This document shows positions 8,753 through 16,572 of a stretch of 62,712 bases of DNA, in pieces (position 1 is the first letter of the stretch; each line of letters starts with the position of its first letter). The notes beneath the pieces are model-generated. The model had not been told where the DNA came from. It did not search any database and saw only the letters and a program-made list of their open reading frames with translations. The position numbers and the translations under genes are program-made. The DNA is from Ruminococcus sp. (GTDB lineage Bacteria > Bacillota > Clostridia > Oscillospirales > Ruminococcaceae). The DNA lies in contig JAUNOG010000008.1 of NCBI GenBank assembly GCA_030531185.1, positions 1 through 62,712 on the forward strand. Reading direction: 5' to 3'.

Positions 8753-9693
8753 CAAATCAGTCCCTTTCTTATCGCCGCGTATAATGCTATTCCTGCGGCA
8801 TTATCGCTTGAAAACCGCGGCTCGGCAAAAAATCCGTCAAAACGCTCCTCAAGCTTTTTTCTTATAATTACGTCGGACATCACTCCGCCTGCGAAAACCA
8901 CAGGCATTTGTCCGTATCTTTTCAATGCGCCTTTGCACATTGCGGTTACAGTCTCGCAAATATAATCAAGACAGTATTTTGCCGTCTCTTCCCTGCTTTC
9001 GCCCTCGGACAGCATTTTTATGCACTTGTTTTCAAGTCCCGACAAACAGCAGTCCATTTCTTTTACAGCAGGCTTGATTTTAAAATTACGATCGCTTTTA
9101 AGCGCAAGCTTTTCAAGTTCCGCGCCGCAAGGAAAATGCAGTCCCATTTTAACTCCTATACGGTCTACGCACTGCCCCGCTTTTAAGTCCAGAGAACTTC
9201 CGATTGACCTTATATCAAGTACCTTTTCCAAATCAGGTCTGCATAAAAGCATATCCGTTGTACCTCCGCTGATATGAAACGCCAGAAAGCTCTCATCCGA
9301 TCTCAGAAATCCAAGCTTACGGCAGGAATACAGCGCCGCCAGAATATGTCCTATCTGATGCGAAGTTCGGTACGCGGGTATTCCCATAGCGGAAGAAATA
9401 CTTTCCGCAACATTTTCACCTACAAGAAAGCAAGGCATATACGAGCCTTCAGCAAGTCTCGGCGCAAAGGAATATGCCAATGCCCCGATCTCATATTTAC
9501 AGTCAAAAAGCTCTTTCATAAGCAAAGGCAGCTGTTTTGTATGGTGAAAAACAGCGTCGGACTGTCTCAGTCCCCTTTCGCCGTCCTTAACGGGCAGCAG
9601 CTTTTTCTTAGATATGACCTCGCCGTTCTCGCTGTTATACAGCGCGCAGGAGGTAGTATAATTACTGGTGTCGATCCCAAGGAAAAAGCTCAT
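8752..9693 (-). CDS. TsaD/Kae1-like (peptidase M22 family) protein, paralogue
   Basis: 313 residues with the ASKHA ATPase fold of TsaD, the enzyme that makes t6A in tRNA: GIDTSNYTTSCALY at the N-terminus, a TSHQIGHILAA segment whose H112 and H116 match the metal-binding His pair of TsaD (NH.EGH), FHISGGTTDMLL, VFAGGVMSD and a FSSDNAAGIALYA end. It is shorter than canonical TsaD (~335-340) and several motifs differ (SFAPRLAEGSYMPCFLVG replaces the usual TxGPGL..L.VG). A second TsaD-like gene between xseA and nusB is a feature I associate with Clostridia, but its function is unproven. It touches nusB (shared base) and xseA, so it is co-translated with DNA and RNA metabolism genes. It could be a t6A enzyme itself if no other tsaD exists. 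Confidence 0.75.
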   Translation of the reverse strand: MSFFLGIDTSNYTTSCALYNSENGEVISKKKLLPVKDGERGLRQSDAVFHHTKQLPLLMKELFDCKYEIGALAYSFAPRLAEGSYMPCFLVGENVAESISSAMGIPAYRTSHQIGHILAALYSCRKLGFLRSDESFLAFHISGGTTDMLLCRPDLEKVLDIRSIGSSLDLKAGQCVDRIGVKMGLHFPCGAELEKLALKSDRNFKIKPAVKEMDCCLSGLENKCIKMLSEGESREETAKYCLDYICETVTAMCKGALKRYGQMPVVFAGGVMSDVIIRKKLEERFDGFFAEPRFSSDNAAGIALYAAIRKGLI

Positions 9694-10121
9694 TATTCAG
9701 CCTTGTCCTCTTTTTCGGAATTCAGACTTTTGGCAAACGAACCCAGCACGCCGTTTACAAAAGCAATATCAGGTTCAAGAGCGTATTTCTGTGTAAGTGA
9801 AACAGCCTCGCTTATAGCCACGTTAACTGGAACCTTTTCGTCATAAAGAGCCTCATAAATGGCAAGTCTGAGCACGGCTAAATTTATTTTCGGAATTCTG
9901 CTTACCGCTCGCTTATCTGAATATTTTGCAATAATTTGGTCAAGCTCCTCCCGGCGTTCATAAATACCTCTTACAACGCTTTCGACTTCATCATCGACCA
10001 GTATCTCATTTATTTCCAAAGCCGCCTCGAAAATATCCTCCAGCATATCCTCCTGACGGAAAAGCTTTTCAAATGACAGCAGGAACGCCGCTTCTCTTAC
10101 TTCTCTTCTTTTTGCAGGCAC
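9693..10121 (-). CDS. nusB: Transcription antitermination factor NusB
   Basis: 142 residues, all-helical. NusB binds boxA RNA together with NusE (S10) and supports antitermination of rRNA operons. Conserved features include REAAFLLSFEKLF at the start, PKINLAVLRLAIYEALYDEKVPVNVAISEAVSLTQKYA and FVNGVLGSFAK, which are the family fingerprint. It follows asp23 across a hairpin and shares a base with the TsaD paralogue. RBS is GGAAGTG ahead of ATG. Confidence 0.95.
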   Translation of the reverse strand: MPAKRREVREAAFLLSFEKLFRQEDMLEDIFEAALEINEILVDDEVESVVRGIYERREELDQIIAKYSDKRAVSRIPKINLAVLRLAIYEALYDEKVPVNVAISEAVSLTQKYALEPDIAFVNGVLGSFAKSLNSEKEDKAE

Positions 10122-10180
10122 ACAAACACTTCCTTTATATATAGTTATGTCAAATCCGATTTTTTATATTACACAGCAAA

Positions 10181-10212
10181 GCTGACCGCTGCATAAATAT
10201 GCAGCAGCCAGC
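10181..10212 (-). terminator. Strong hairpin between asp23 and nusB
   Basis: A 15-bp inverted repeat (arms 181-195 and 198-212 of this kilobase) begins 4 nt after the asp23 stop. Its U-tract on the minus strand is poor (TTTGCTG), so it may only attenuate read-through into nusB, or protect the asp23 mRNA, rather than fully terminate. Confidence 0.55.
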
Positions 10213-10215
10213 CTT

Positions 10216-10566
10216 TTATTCCTCAAAATGTACGCCGCAGACCGTGACGTTGACCTTTGCTACCGTAAGCCCCAGCATAGTCTGAACCGAGCTTTTGACC
10301 TTTTCCTGAATTTCTTCTGCAGTGTTAACTGCCTTAGCGCCGCTTTCAAGAATTATTCCGATAGAAACGGAAAGCACGTCGTCCACAAGACCTATCCTGA
10401 TATTGCCGAAGCTTTCCTGTCTCAGCCATATCTGTCGGGGCGTTTTCATAACGGGCGCAATGCCGTACACTCCCTCTATCTCCGCGACCGAGTTCGTTAT
10501 GATCTGAGCCACAACGTCCTGACTGATATGCAGAGATTTCTCAACTCTCTTTGGACCTTCAGTCAT
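10216..10566 (-). CDS. Asp23/Gls24 family envelope stress response protein
   Basis: 116 residues. The Asp23 (DUF322) fold is visible as ISQDVVAQIITNSVAEIEGVYGI at the N-terminus, a central GNIRIGLVDDVLSVSIGIILESGAKAVNTAEEIQEKVKSSVQTMLGL and the end VAKVNVTVCGVHFEE. Members are abundant cytoplasmic or membrane-associated proteins linked to envelope stress; the one next to nusB corresponds in position to B. subtilis yqhY, implicated in lipid metabolism. It has its own promoter just upstream and a hairpin directly after it. Confidence 0.92.
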   Translation of the reverse strand: MTEGPKRVEKSLHISQDVVAQIITNSVAEIEGVYGIAPVMKTPRQIWLRQESFGNIRIGLVDDVLSVSIGIILESGAKAVNTAEEIQEKVKSSVQTMLGLTVAKVNVTVCGVHFEE

Positions 10567-10601
10567 ACTTAAAACCTCCAGGCATAAATACTTTAATGTA
10601 T

Positions 10602-10630
10602 ATTATAACATATTTTTGCACAGGTTACAA
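10602..10630 (-). promoter_or_regulatory. Sigma-A promoter of asp23
   Basis: Minus-strand TTGTAA (630-625) and TATAAT (607-602) are 17 bp apart. It separates asp23 and the following recN-bound run from the sporulation operon upstream. Confidence 0.75.
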
Positions 10631-10665
10631 GTATTTTTCAGGATTTTTTTCAGTAGGGGAAAATT

Positions 10666-11208
10666 TTATGCCACATCGAAAATTCTTATATTCTCGGCAG
10701 GCACCGAAACCTCGCTTAACAGAATATCCTTGATCTGAGCCGCTTCGCTTGCAACAAGACCTTCCGAACCTGATTTAACGACGATGTTGGCGTTTTCTCC
10801 GTCAAGATAGCAGACACAATCTGTAAAGCCCGCTGCCTTGACGAGTGTTTCTATTTTAGTTTCGGACTCCATAAGTCCAGTCATTACAGCGGCTTCTTCC
10901 GTCGCTACGGCTTTTTCTTCGTCGGTAGCGTCTCCGCCGCCGATAATGCTCTTGAGGGTCTCCTCCGCTTCGTCTCTTGCCGTCATTCTGTCAATTCTTG
11001 CCTGAGCAAAGTAGTCGTCCGTCTCGTCTGTGCTGACAAGCTCGGCGTCGCCGTAATTAACGCTTTGCTTTTCAACCTTTCCGGTGGACTTTATCTCATT
11101 GCCCGTCGAGGATACTGCATAGTTTATGTAAACAGCGATACCCAGCATAAGCGTCATTCCCGCAAGAACGATCTGTTTTTTTCCGATAATAAAGCTTGGT
11201 TTTTTCAT
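10666..11208 (-). CDS. spoIIIAH: Stage III sporulation protein AH
   Basis: 180 residues from the ATG at 11208, chosen because GAGAGG lies just ahead and the product then starts KKPSFIIGKKQIVLAGMTLMLGIAVYINY, a single N-terminal membrane helix. The extracytoplasmic part includes a helical region (AQARIDRMTARDEAEETLKSIIG) and a C-terminal ring-building domain. In B. subtilis SpoIIIAH in the mother cell binds forespore SpoIIQ and forms a channel across the intermembrane space. It is the last gene of the spoIIIA operon. Confidence 0.93.
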   Translation of the reverse strand: MKKPSFIIGKKQIVLAGMTLMLGIAVYINYAVSSTGNEIKSTGKVEKQSVNYGDAELVSTDETDDYFAQARIDRMTARDEAEETLKSIIGGGDATDEEKAVATEEAAVMTGLMESETKIETLVKAAGFTDCVCYLDGENANIVVKSGSEGLVASEAAQIKDILLSEVSVPAENIRIFDVA

Positions 11209-11228
11209 AGTAACTACCTCTCTCATAA

Positions 11229-11786
11229 TTAATGTATTTTTTCCTCTACGCAAATCTTGCCCGAGGACAAATTCAGAGCTGTTGAAACAGCCTTTATTAC
11301 TCTTTCGCTTACCTGAACGTTACCTCCTCCCTCGCATACGACCACAACTCCGTTTATCTGCGGTTTTATAATTTTCTTTACTAACGCCTGCTTTTCACCG
11401 TCCTTTTCCGTAAAAACTATATTATTTTCATATTTATCGCTTACGCGCTCGTTATCCGTATCATTATATCTGCTGATGTTTTCAGCGTACACATATTCGG
11501 TAGTTCCTTCTACCGTTACCATTACCTTGCAGTCGCCTACTCCTTGTATTTTAGTCAAAAGTTCGGTTAGCTCGGTCTGTATCTGCTGCTTGTAAAGCTC
11601 TGTTTCATCGCCTTGCGTAACGGCGGACTGACTTTCATTGACCTGATTTGCAGTTTCCTTGTCGGGAATAAGCTCGGACAAAAGTATCAACAGCATACCG
11701 GCAATACCGATTATAAACAGGAATTTGGTTTTATTCTTTCCCGAAAAGGTTTCCTTAATTCTGTGCAGGTCTATCCCGAATTTCAT
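11229..11786 (-). CDS. spoIIIAG: Stage III sporulation protein AG
   Basis: 185 residues. ATG 11786 is preceded by GGAGGAACAAA; the longer reading starting at 11816 has no ribosome site. One membrane segment (KFLFIIGIAGMLLILLSEL, ~26-44) leads into an intermembrane-space domain that in B. subtilis oligomerises into a large ring resembling secretion-system rings. Conserved LTKIQGVGDCKVMVTVEGTTEYVYA and INGVVVVCEGGGNVQVSERVIKAVSTALNL are present. It overlaps spoIIIAF by 32 nt. Confidence 0.93.
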   Translation of the reverse strand: MKFGIDLHRIKETFSGKNKTKFLFIIGIAGMLLILLSELIPDKETANQVNESQSAVTQGDETELYKQQIQTELTELLTKIQGVGDCKVMVTVEGTTEYVYAENISRYNDTDNERVSDKYENNIVFTEKDGEKQALVKKIIKPQINGVVVVCEGGGNVQVSERVIKAVSTALNLSSGKICVEEKIH

Positions 11787-12261
11787 TTTGTTCCTCCGAT
11801 ATGTACTCAGTTTCAATCTGTGGCAGGTCTTCCTTTATCAGACTGTCGGCAGCGTCCTGCTGCGAATAATCCGAAAGATATATAACCGCCTTGTCCGCTG
11901 AGATCTCATCTTCATTGATACTCATCTGAAAATCTATTCTGCTTACCTTAATATCATTACTATTAAGCTTTTCCATAAAATATTCCTCGTATCTGTCACA
12001 AGCGCTGTCAAGAATAGCGTTATCCGTACTGTATTCAAGCTTACGGTCGTAATACGCGCTTTGCTCGTCAAAGGAAAACTCATCAAGAGATAGTCTGAAA
12101 CCGCCGTCGGTAAAAGGCGTCATTACAGCCAGCAAAGTTATAATTCCCAGAATAATGTTAAGCTGATTTTTTGAACTGCCCTCGGGAGCGGCAATATCTG
12201 CAAGCATACTGATTACGCCCATTATGCAGGCTGTGAAAATAGCGGTCTTTACTGCGTCCAT
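11755..12261 (-). CDS. spoIIIAF: Stage III sporulation protein AF
   Basis: 168 residues. Two N-terminal hydrophobic helices (TAIFTACIMGVISMLADIA and NQLNIILGIITLLAVMTPF) anchor a soluble C-terminal domain facing the intermembrane space. In the family, it is a ring-fold component of the SpoIIIA-SpoIIQ complex. It follows spoIIIAE by 2 nt and overlaps spoIIIAG. Assignment rests on position plus topology, as the sequence is variable. Confidence 0.9.
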   Translation of the reverse strand: MDAVKTAIFTACIMGVISMLADIAAPEGSSKNQLNIILGIITLLAVMTPFTDGGFRLSLDEFSFDEQSAYYDRKLEYSTDNAILDSACDRYEEYFMEKLNSNDIKVSRIDFQMSINEDEISADKAVIYLSDYSQQDAADSLIKEDLPQIETEYISEEQNEIRDRPAQN

Positions 12262-12263
12262 AG

Positions 12264-13388
12264 CTAGCCTCCTGCGGCGGTTTTCATTATCACGGACGTC
12301 GCTATCACAAACGCGACTGCAAAAGCTATGAGAATGCTCAGTCCGATAGACAGGACAGAGTTTGTGCTTTTAAGAAATTCCGCCGTTTCACGCTGACCGA
12401 GCAGATCGTTTGCAATTCTGCCGATCCAGATTGTGATTTTAATTGCCATAATAGTAATTATAGGTTTTACAGCCGTTATGAAAACTATGATGATACCGAT
12501 ACTTCCAACGCTTGCTTTGATAACTCCCATACTTCCTCTTACGGCAGATAAAGCCTCGGAAATTGAATTCCCGATAACGGGAATAAAGCTTGCGGCGGTA
12601 AACCTGAGCGTTCTGACCGCAAGATTGTCCGCCGCCGCTCCCGTTGCGCCCTGAATGCTCAGAAGTCCCATAAATAAGGTCATAACGGTGCTTAGTCCCC
12701 AAGTCGTGAGTCTTTTTACAGAATCTGCAATCCCCGCAAATTTCAACTGCGGATTTACCGCCGAAACAAGCGTTACTGCAAGAACGACCGACAAAAAAGG
12801 TATGAGTATCTGCGAGGTGACTACCGCCATTGCCTCGCAGAGAAATAAAGTCGCTCCGCCGTAGCACCCCGCTCCTGCAGGACTTCCGCCTGCCGTAAGT
12901 ACGCTCACATAGATCGGTATGTACGATATCATAAATCTGTTCATACTCTCGATACCGCTGTTAAGGGTCTGAAAGCTTTCGGATATGGTGTCCGTCATAA
13001 TGATGATAGCCGATAAAATGCACATTACGTTGTACACCTTGTCCAGATTTCCGCTTTGAGCCGACATTCCCCTTATAGCCGCGCATACTATGGATACCGC
13101 AAGAATTTTTCCGAGCATTACAGCGGGCTTTTTCAGACTGTCCGAGAAAAACACTGCAATAGCCGAAAGTACGCTTTTTATGCTTATATCGGTGATAGAA
13201 GAAGAATTTCCGACCGATATGTTTTCCTCTTCAAGAAATTCTGTAACATCGGGGTCGGCGGATCTTTCAAGCTCGTCGTTGATCTCGCCGACTATCTGCG
13301 AAAAATCGTCCGATTGCTCTGCATAAGCCGCAGGAGCAAGCAGAACAAATAACGCTGTAATAATTATTGTAATAATCGTCTTTCTCAT
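12264..13388 (-). CDS. spoIIIAE: Stage III sporulation protein AE
   Basis: 374 residues. A signal peptide (residues 1-23, ending AYA) and an acidic extracytoplasmic section precede a polytopic membrane region with about seven to eight helices, among them MLGKILAVSIVCAAI and IGLSILIAFAVAFVIATSVIM. SpoIIIAE is the large membrane component of the mother-cell channel and is similar to transporter permeases. Conserved PIYVSVLTAGGSPAGAGCYGGATLF and FIPVIGNSISEALSAVRGS match the family. Located 9 nt after spoIIIAD. Confidence 0.94.
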   Translation of the reverse strand: MRKTIITIIITALFVLLAPAAYAEQSDDFSQIVGEINDELERSADPDVTEFLEEENISVGNSSSITDISIKSVLSAIAVFFSDSLKKPAVMLGKILAVSIVCAAIRGMSAQSGNLDKVYNVMCILSAIIIMTDTISESFQTLNSGIESMNRFMISYIPIYVSVLTAGGSPAGAGCYGGATLFLCEAMAVVTSQILIPFLSVVLAVTLVSAVNPQLKFAGIADSVKRLTTWGLSTVMTLFMGLLSIQGATGAAADNLAVRTLRFTAASFIPVIGNSISEALSAVRGSMGVIKASVGSIGIIIVFITAVKPIITIMAIKITIWIGRIANDLLGQRETAEFLKSTNSVLSIGLSILIAFAVAFVIATSVIMKTAAGG

Positions 13389-13397
13389 TGAAATTCC

Positions 13398-13784
13398 TCA
13401 TATCAGCAGGGTCTTTACAATTTCTATCAAAGCGGAAAAAAGCGGCAGGGATATGACTAAGAGCGCGATTTTTCCCGCAAGCTCGGCTTGTCCCGCAAGA
13501 GCGTTTTCACCGCAGTCGCGGCAGAAATCGCAGGTAAGCTTGGTTATGTAGCATATTCCAAGTCCCTTGAACAGTATTTTCACATACTGCTCGTCAAGCT
13601 CCGCTTGGTCGAAAAGATTTTTTATCTGTGCCGAGATATCCGTTAACGCGTCTGCGGTAGTTATAAGCAGTACGCAGGCAGCCGCCAGAATTATGACCGT
13701 TTTTATTTCTCTGCCTGTGCTTTCAAGAATTTTACAGACTACTGCCGATATTATGCAAAAGCCTGAGATCATTATTATATCCAT
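13398..13784 (-). CDS. spoIIIAD: Stage III sporulation protein AD
   Basis: 128 residues with three to four membrane helices. SpoIIIAC and SpoIIIAD are related small membrane proteins; here IILAAACVLLITTADAL and IALLVISLPLFSALIEIVKTLL correspond to the typical C-terminal signature. They are thought to form part of the membrane base of the feeding-tube complex. The stop of spoIIIAC and the start of this gene share one base. Confidence 0.92.
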   Translation of the reverse strand: MDIIMISGFCIISAVVCKILESTGREIKTVIILAAACVLLITTADALTDISAQIKNLFDQAELDEQYVKILFKGLGICYITKLTCDFCRDCGENALAGQAELAGKIALLVISLPLFSALIEIVKTLLI

Positions 13785-13981
13785 CAGTAAAGTCCGAAAA
13801 TGCTTTTTATGGTTTCAAACAGATTTCCGATTTGATTGACTATCATCATAAGCACAACGATAAGCCCCGCCAGCGTGGTCATCATAGCCTGCTCGTCCCT
13901 TTCGGCTCGTTTCAGTAGCTGATTTAAAACCGCCACGATTATACCTATCGCCGCAATTTTGAATATGAAATCTATATCCAT
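13784..13981 (-). CDS. spoIIIAC: Stage III sporulation protein AC
   Basis: 65 residues from ATG 13981, preceded by AAAGGACGG; the usual length is about 65-68. Two membrane helices (FIFKIAAIGIIVAVLNQLL and TTLAGLIVVLMMIVNQIGNLF) flank the conserved KRAERDEQAMM loop, which is the clear family fingerprint. Encoded 22 nt after spoIIIAB and coupled to spoIIIAD. Confidence 0.95.
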   Translation of the reverse strand: MDIDFIFKIAAIGIIVAVLNQLLKRAERDEQAMMTTLAGLIVVLMMIVNQIGNLFETIKSIFGLY

Positions 13982-14003
13982 TTTGCACCGTCCTTTCATT
14001 TGG

Positions 14004-14471
14004 CTATATAAGCATTACGGCTAAAAAAGCGCCCGAAAGAACCCCCAAGGCTCTGTAAAGCTTGCAATGACGCGAACAACGCTCCTTTTCTTGTTCCAGA
14101 ACTTCCCGAACTTCGCAGATGAGCAGATCGGTTTTTGCCGACTGTCCTTTCAGGTCGGTTGAACCGAATTCTCTGAAATATTCCGTAAGCTTGTTCTTTA
14201 TATTATCGGGAATATTGCTGTCCTTCAGAACAAAGCTTTCATCGGTCATATTCTTACTGAAATTTATGATTGTTCCGAATTTCTCCCTGTCGAGCCTTGC
14301 TATGATCTCGTCTGTCGACAGAAAATCAGATGTAAGATAAATTCCTATTTGCTGTAAAAGGTTCAGCAGGATATCCAGCTCTCCTGTGCGTTTCAAAAGT
14401 CTGTTAGCCGCAGAAAAACCCGCTCCCGAACAAGCTGATATCAGCAGTATACAGCCCGTCAATTTAAGCAT
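14004..14471 (-). CDS. spoIIIAB: Stage III sporulation protein AB
   Basis: 155 residues. One N-terminal hydrophobic segment (GCILLISACSGAGFSAA) is followed by a helical cytoplasmic domain and a C-terminal membrane helix (ALGVLSGAFLAVMLI). The family resembles GspF-type secretion proteins and pairs with the SpoIIIAA ATPase. Its start overlaps the end of spoIIIAA by 13 nt. Length is a little short of the B. subtilis 171. Confidence 0.9.
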   Translation of the reverse strand: MLKLTGCILLISACSGAGFSAANRLLKRTGELDILLNLLQQIGIYLTSDFLSTDEIIARLDREKFGTIINFSKNMTDESFVLKDSNIPDNIKNKLTEYFREFGSTDLKGQSAKTDLLICEVREVLEQEKERCSRHCKLYRALGVLSGAFLAVMLI

Positions 14472-15388
14472 AGCTCTCTCCCGAATTTTTTCACCGCAGT
14501 GACCTGTCCCAGATTTTGACGGTCTCCCAGCATCAGCGCTATGTCGAATGCTCCGTAGTCAATCAATTTGGAAATAACAGGCTTTTTTATCAGCTCGTCC
14601 GAATTCTCACAATGGCAGGTCGCTATGATTTTAACCCCTGAGTTAAGCGCATATACAAGAGCGTTAAAATCCTCGTCTGCGCCTATCTCGTCGCACACTA
14701 TTACTTCGGGAGACATTACCTTTACCGCGGTCATTATGCCGTCGTACTTGCCGTATCCGTCGAAAACGTCGGTCATCACGCCTACGTCGTTCTGCGGAAA
14801 GCCTTTGCAGGCGGCTGCAATTTCACATCGTTCGTCTATAAGCGAAACTCTGCGCGAGTTTCCCGCAAGACGCGTCAAATCCCTTAAAATGGTAGTTTTA
14901 CCGCAGGAGGGCGGACCCGCTATAAGCATACTTACAGGTTTCTGCGAGAAATACTTACCGTATATTTCCGCGCCGCACCCCTTGATTTCGTGGGCTATTC
15001 TGATATTAACAGAGGATATGTCCTTTATGTTCTCTATACAGAAATTATTTTCGGGATTTAAAGCCGCTGTGCCGCAGAAACCAACACGGCTGCCGCCCTC
15101 GATCGTTATGTACCCTTGACACATCTCGCGCTTGTGACTGTGAATAGAATTCCTGAAAGCGCGGAGTATCACTGCGTCAATATGTTCTCTGCCGACCTTT
15201 ATTTTATCCGCTCCGCATAAAGAAAATTCCTCCGCTCTGTCTCTTGCGGCAGGAGCTTTTCCCAAACGCAGACGTATCTCTGTAAGAGTATTCCGTCTTG
15301 CGGCAGAAAGCGAATACAAGGCGGATTTTATGTCCTGAGGAAGTATTTTTGCCGCAAGATCGAGCCTGTTTGTTTGTATGGGTATCAT
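14459..15388 (-). CDS. spoIIIAA: Stage III sporulation protein AA, ATPase
   Basis: 309 residues. This secretion-type ATPase has Walker A IAGPPSCGKTTILRDL (~155-170), Walker B VIVCDEIGADEDFNALVYALNSGV and a conserved ATCHCEN segment. It powers or gates the SpoIIIA complex from the mother-cell cytoplasm. First gene of the operon; AAAGGAGAG lies 7 nt before the ATG, and a SigE-like promoter lies ~30 nt upstream of the start. Confidence 0.96.
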   Translation of the reverse strand: MIPIQTNRLDLAAKILPQDIKSALYSLSAARRNTLTEIRLRLGKAPAARDRAEEFSLCGADKIKVGREHIDAVILRAFRNSIHSHKREMCQGYITIEGGSRVGFCGTAALNPENNFCIENIKDISSVNIRIAHEIKGCGAEIYGKYFSQKPVSMLIAGPPSCGKTTILRDLTRLAGNSRRVSLIDERCEIAAACKGFPQNDVGVMTDVFDGYGKYDGIMTAVKVMSPEVIVCDEIGADEDFNALVYALNSGVKIIATCHCENSDELIKKPVISKLIDYGAFDIALMLGDRQNLGQVTAVKKFGRELCLN

Positions 15389-15419
15389 TGGATCACTCTC
15401 CTTTGGCTTGTCCTGTTTT

Positions 15420-15449
15420 ATAATATGCCGACCCGGTTTATCTTATGAC
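15420..15449 (-). promoter_or_regulatory. Putative SigE-type promoter of the spoIIIA operon
   Basis: Minus-strand GTCATAAG (449-442) and CATATTAT (427-420) are separated by 14 bp. The -10 matches the mother-cell SigE pattern CATAnnnT and the spacing fits; no sigma-A pair is visible here. In B. subtilis the operon is SigE-dependent. The same CATATTAT occurs upstream of spoVM. Confidence 0.5.
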
Positions 15450-15502
15450 TTATTTACCAGTTTGACGTCAATAAAATTGTGCAAAAAATATGTCATATAA
15501 AC

Positions 15503-15531
15503 TTGAATTACTGCTCGGTATGTGATATAAT
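15503..15531 (+). promoter_or_regulatory. Sigma-A promoter of the moxR operon
   Basis: TTGAAT (503-508) and TATAAT (526-531) with a 17-bp spacer lie 55 nt before the moxR start. It points away from the spoIIIA promoter, so this is a divergent intergenic region. Confidence 0.75.
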
Positions 15532-15585
15532 TAAATATATGTATGTGTTAAAATACGTATTACAAAAGAAAAGGAGAATAAATTT

Positions 15586-16554
15586 ATGCAGACAAATCTC
15601 AGTGAACAACAGCTAAAGGTACTTAATATGTCCCAAAGCATTATGAAAGAGGTAAAAAAAGTTATTATCGGCAAGGACGATATAATCATCAAGGTGCTTC
15701 TTTCCATACTTGCAGGCGGACACGTACTTATCGAGGATATTCCGGGCGTGGGTAAGACTACTCTTGCCGTTGCGCTTTCAAAGGCACTGTCTCTTGATTA
15801 TAAGAGACTTCAGTTTACACCCGACGTTCTCCCGACAGACGTTACCGGCTTTACTATCCTCAATAAGCAGACGCAGAAGTTTGAATATAAACAGGGTGCG
15901 GCGCTTACCAATCTGTTCCTTGCGGACGAAATAAACAGAACGTCCTCCAAGACCCAGTCGGCTTTACTGGAAATTATGGAGGAGGGCAAGGTCACGGTTG
16001 ACGGTGTGACAAGAAAAGCTCCCGATCCGTATATAGTAATAGCTACGCAGAACCCAATCGGTTCTATAGGCACGCAGATGCTTCCCGAATCGCAGATGGA
16101 CAGATTTATCGTACGTCTTACTATGGGATATCCAAATCTTGAAAGCGAAATTATGATGCTCAAATCAAAGCAGAACCTTATTCCCGTTGATGATGTAAGA
16201 TCAGTTGTCACAGCGGAGGATATTGTCGCCGCACGAAAAGAAGTTGAAAACATTTACGTTGCCGATCAGGTATTTAAATACATAGCTATGCTTGCCGCCG
16301 CTACAAGAAATCATCAGTACATCAAGCTTGGACTTTCTCCGCGCGGAACTATCGCGCTGCTCAGAATGACAAAGGCTACCGCTTTGCTGAAGGGCAGAGA
16401 TTATGTTATTCCAGACGACGTCATTTACACCTTTAAGGACGTTGTACTGCACAGAATCGTACTTAACTCCAAAGCAAAGATAAACGGCATTTCGGGAGAG
16501 CAGGTGCTTAAAGACATACTCGCCTCGGTCGAAGTGCCGAGAATAACGAAATAA
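15586..16554 (+). CDS. MoxR family AAA ATPase
   Basis: 322 residues. AAA_3 fold: Walker A EDIPGVGKTTLA (~49-60), Walker B LFLADEINRTSSKTQSALLEIMEE, sensor region VIATQNPIGSIGTQMLPESQMDRF and a C-terminal lid with LGLSPRGTIALLR. MoxR ATPases act as chaperone-like remodelers, usually with a DUF58/VWA partner and a membrane transglutaminase, exactly the genes that follow. Substrate of this copy is unknown. RBS AAAGGAG. Confidence 0.93.
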   Translation: MQTNLSEQQLKVLNMSQSIMKEVKKVIIGKDDIIIKVLLSILAGGHVLIEDIPGVGKTTLAVALSKALSLDYKRLQFTPDVLPTDVTGFTILNKQTQKFEYKQGAALTNLFLADEINRTSSKTQSALLEIMEEGKVTVDGVTRKAPDPYIVIATQNPIGSIGTQMLPESQMDRFIVRLTMGYPNLESEIMMLKSKQNLIPVDDVRSVVTAEDIVAARKEVENIYVADQVFKYIAMLAAATRNHQYIKLGLSPRGTIALLRMTKATALLKGRDYVIPDDVIYTFKDVVLHRIVLNSKAKINGISGEQVLKDILASVEVPRITK

Positions 16555-16572
16555 GCGGAGGTTTTAAAGCCA

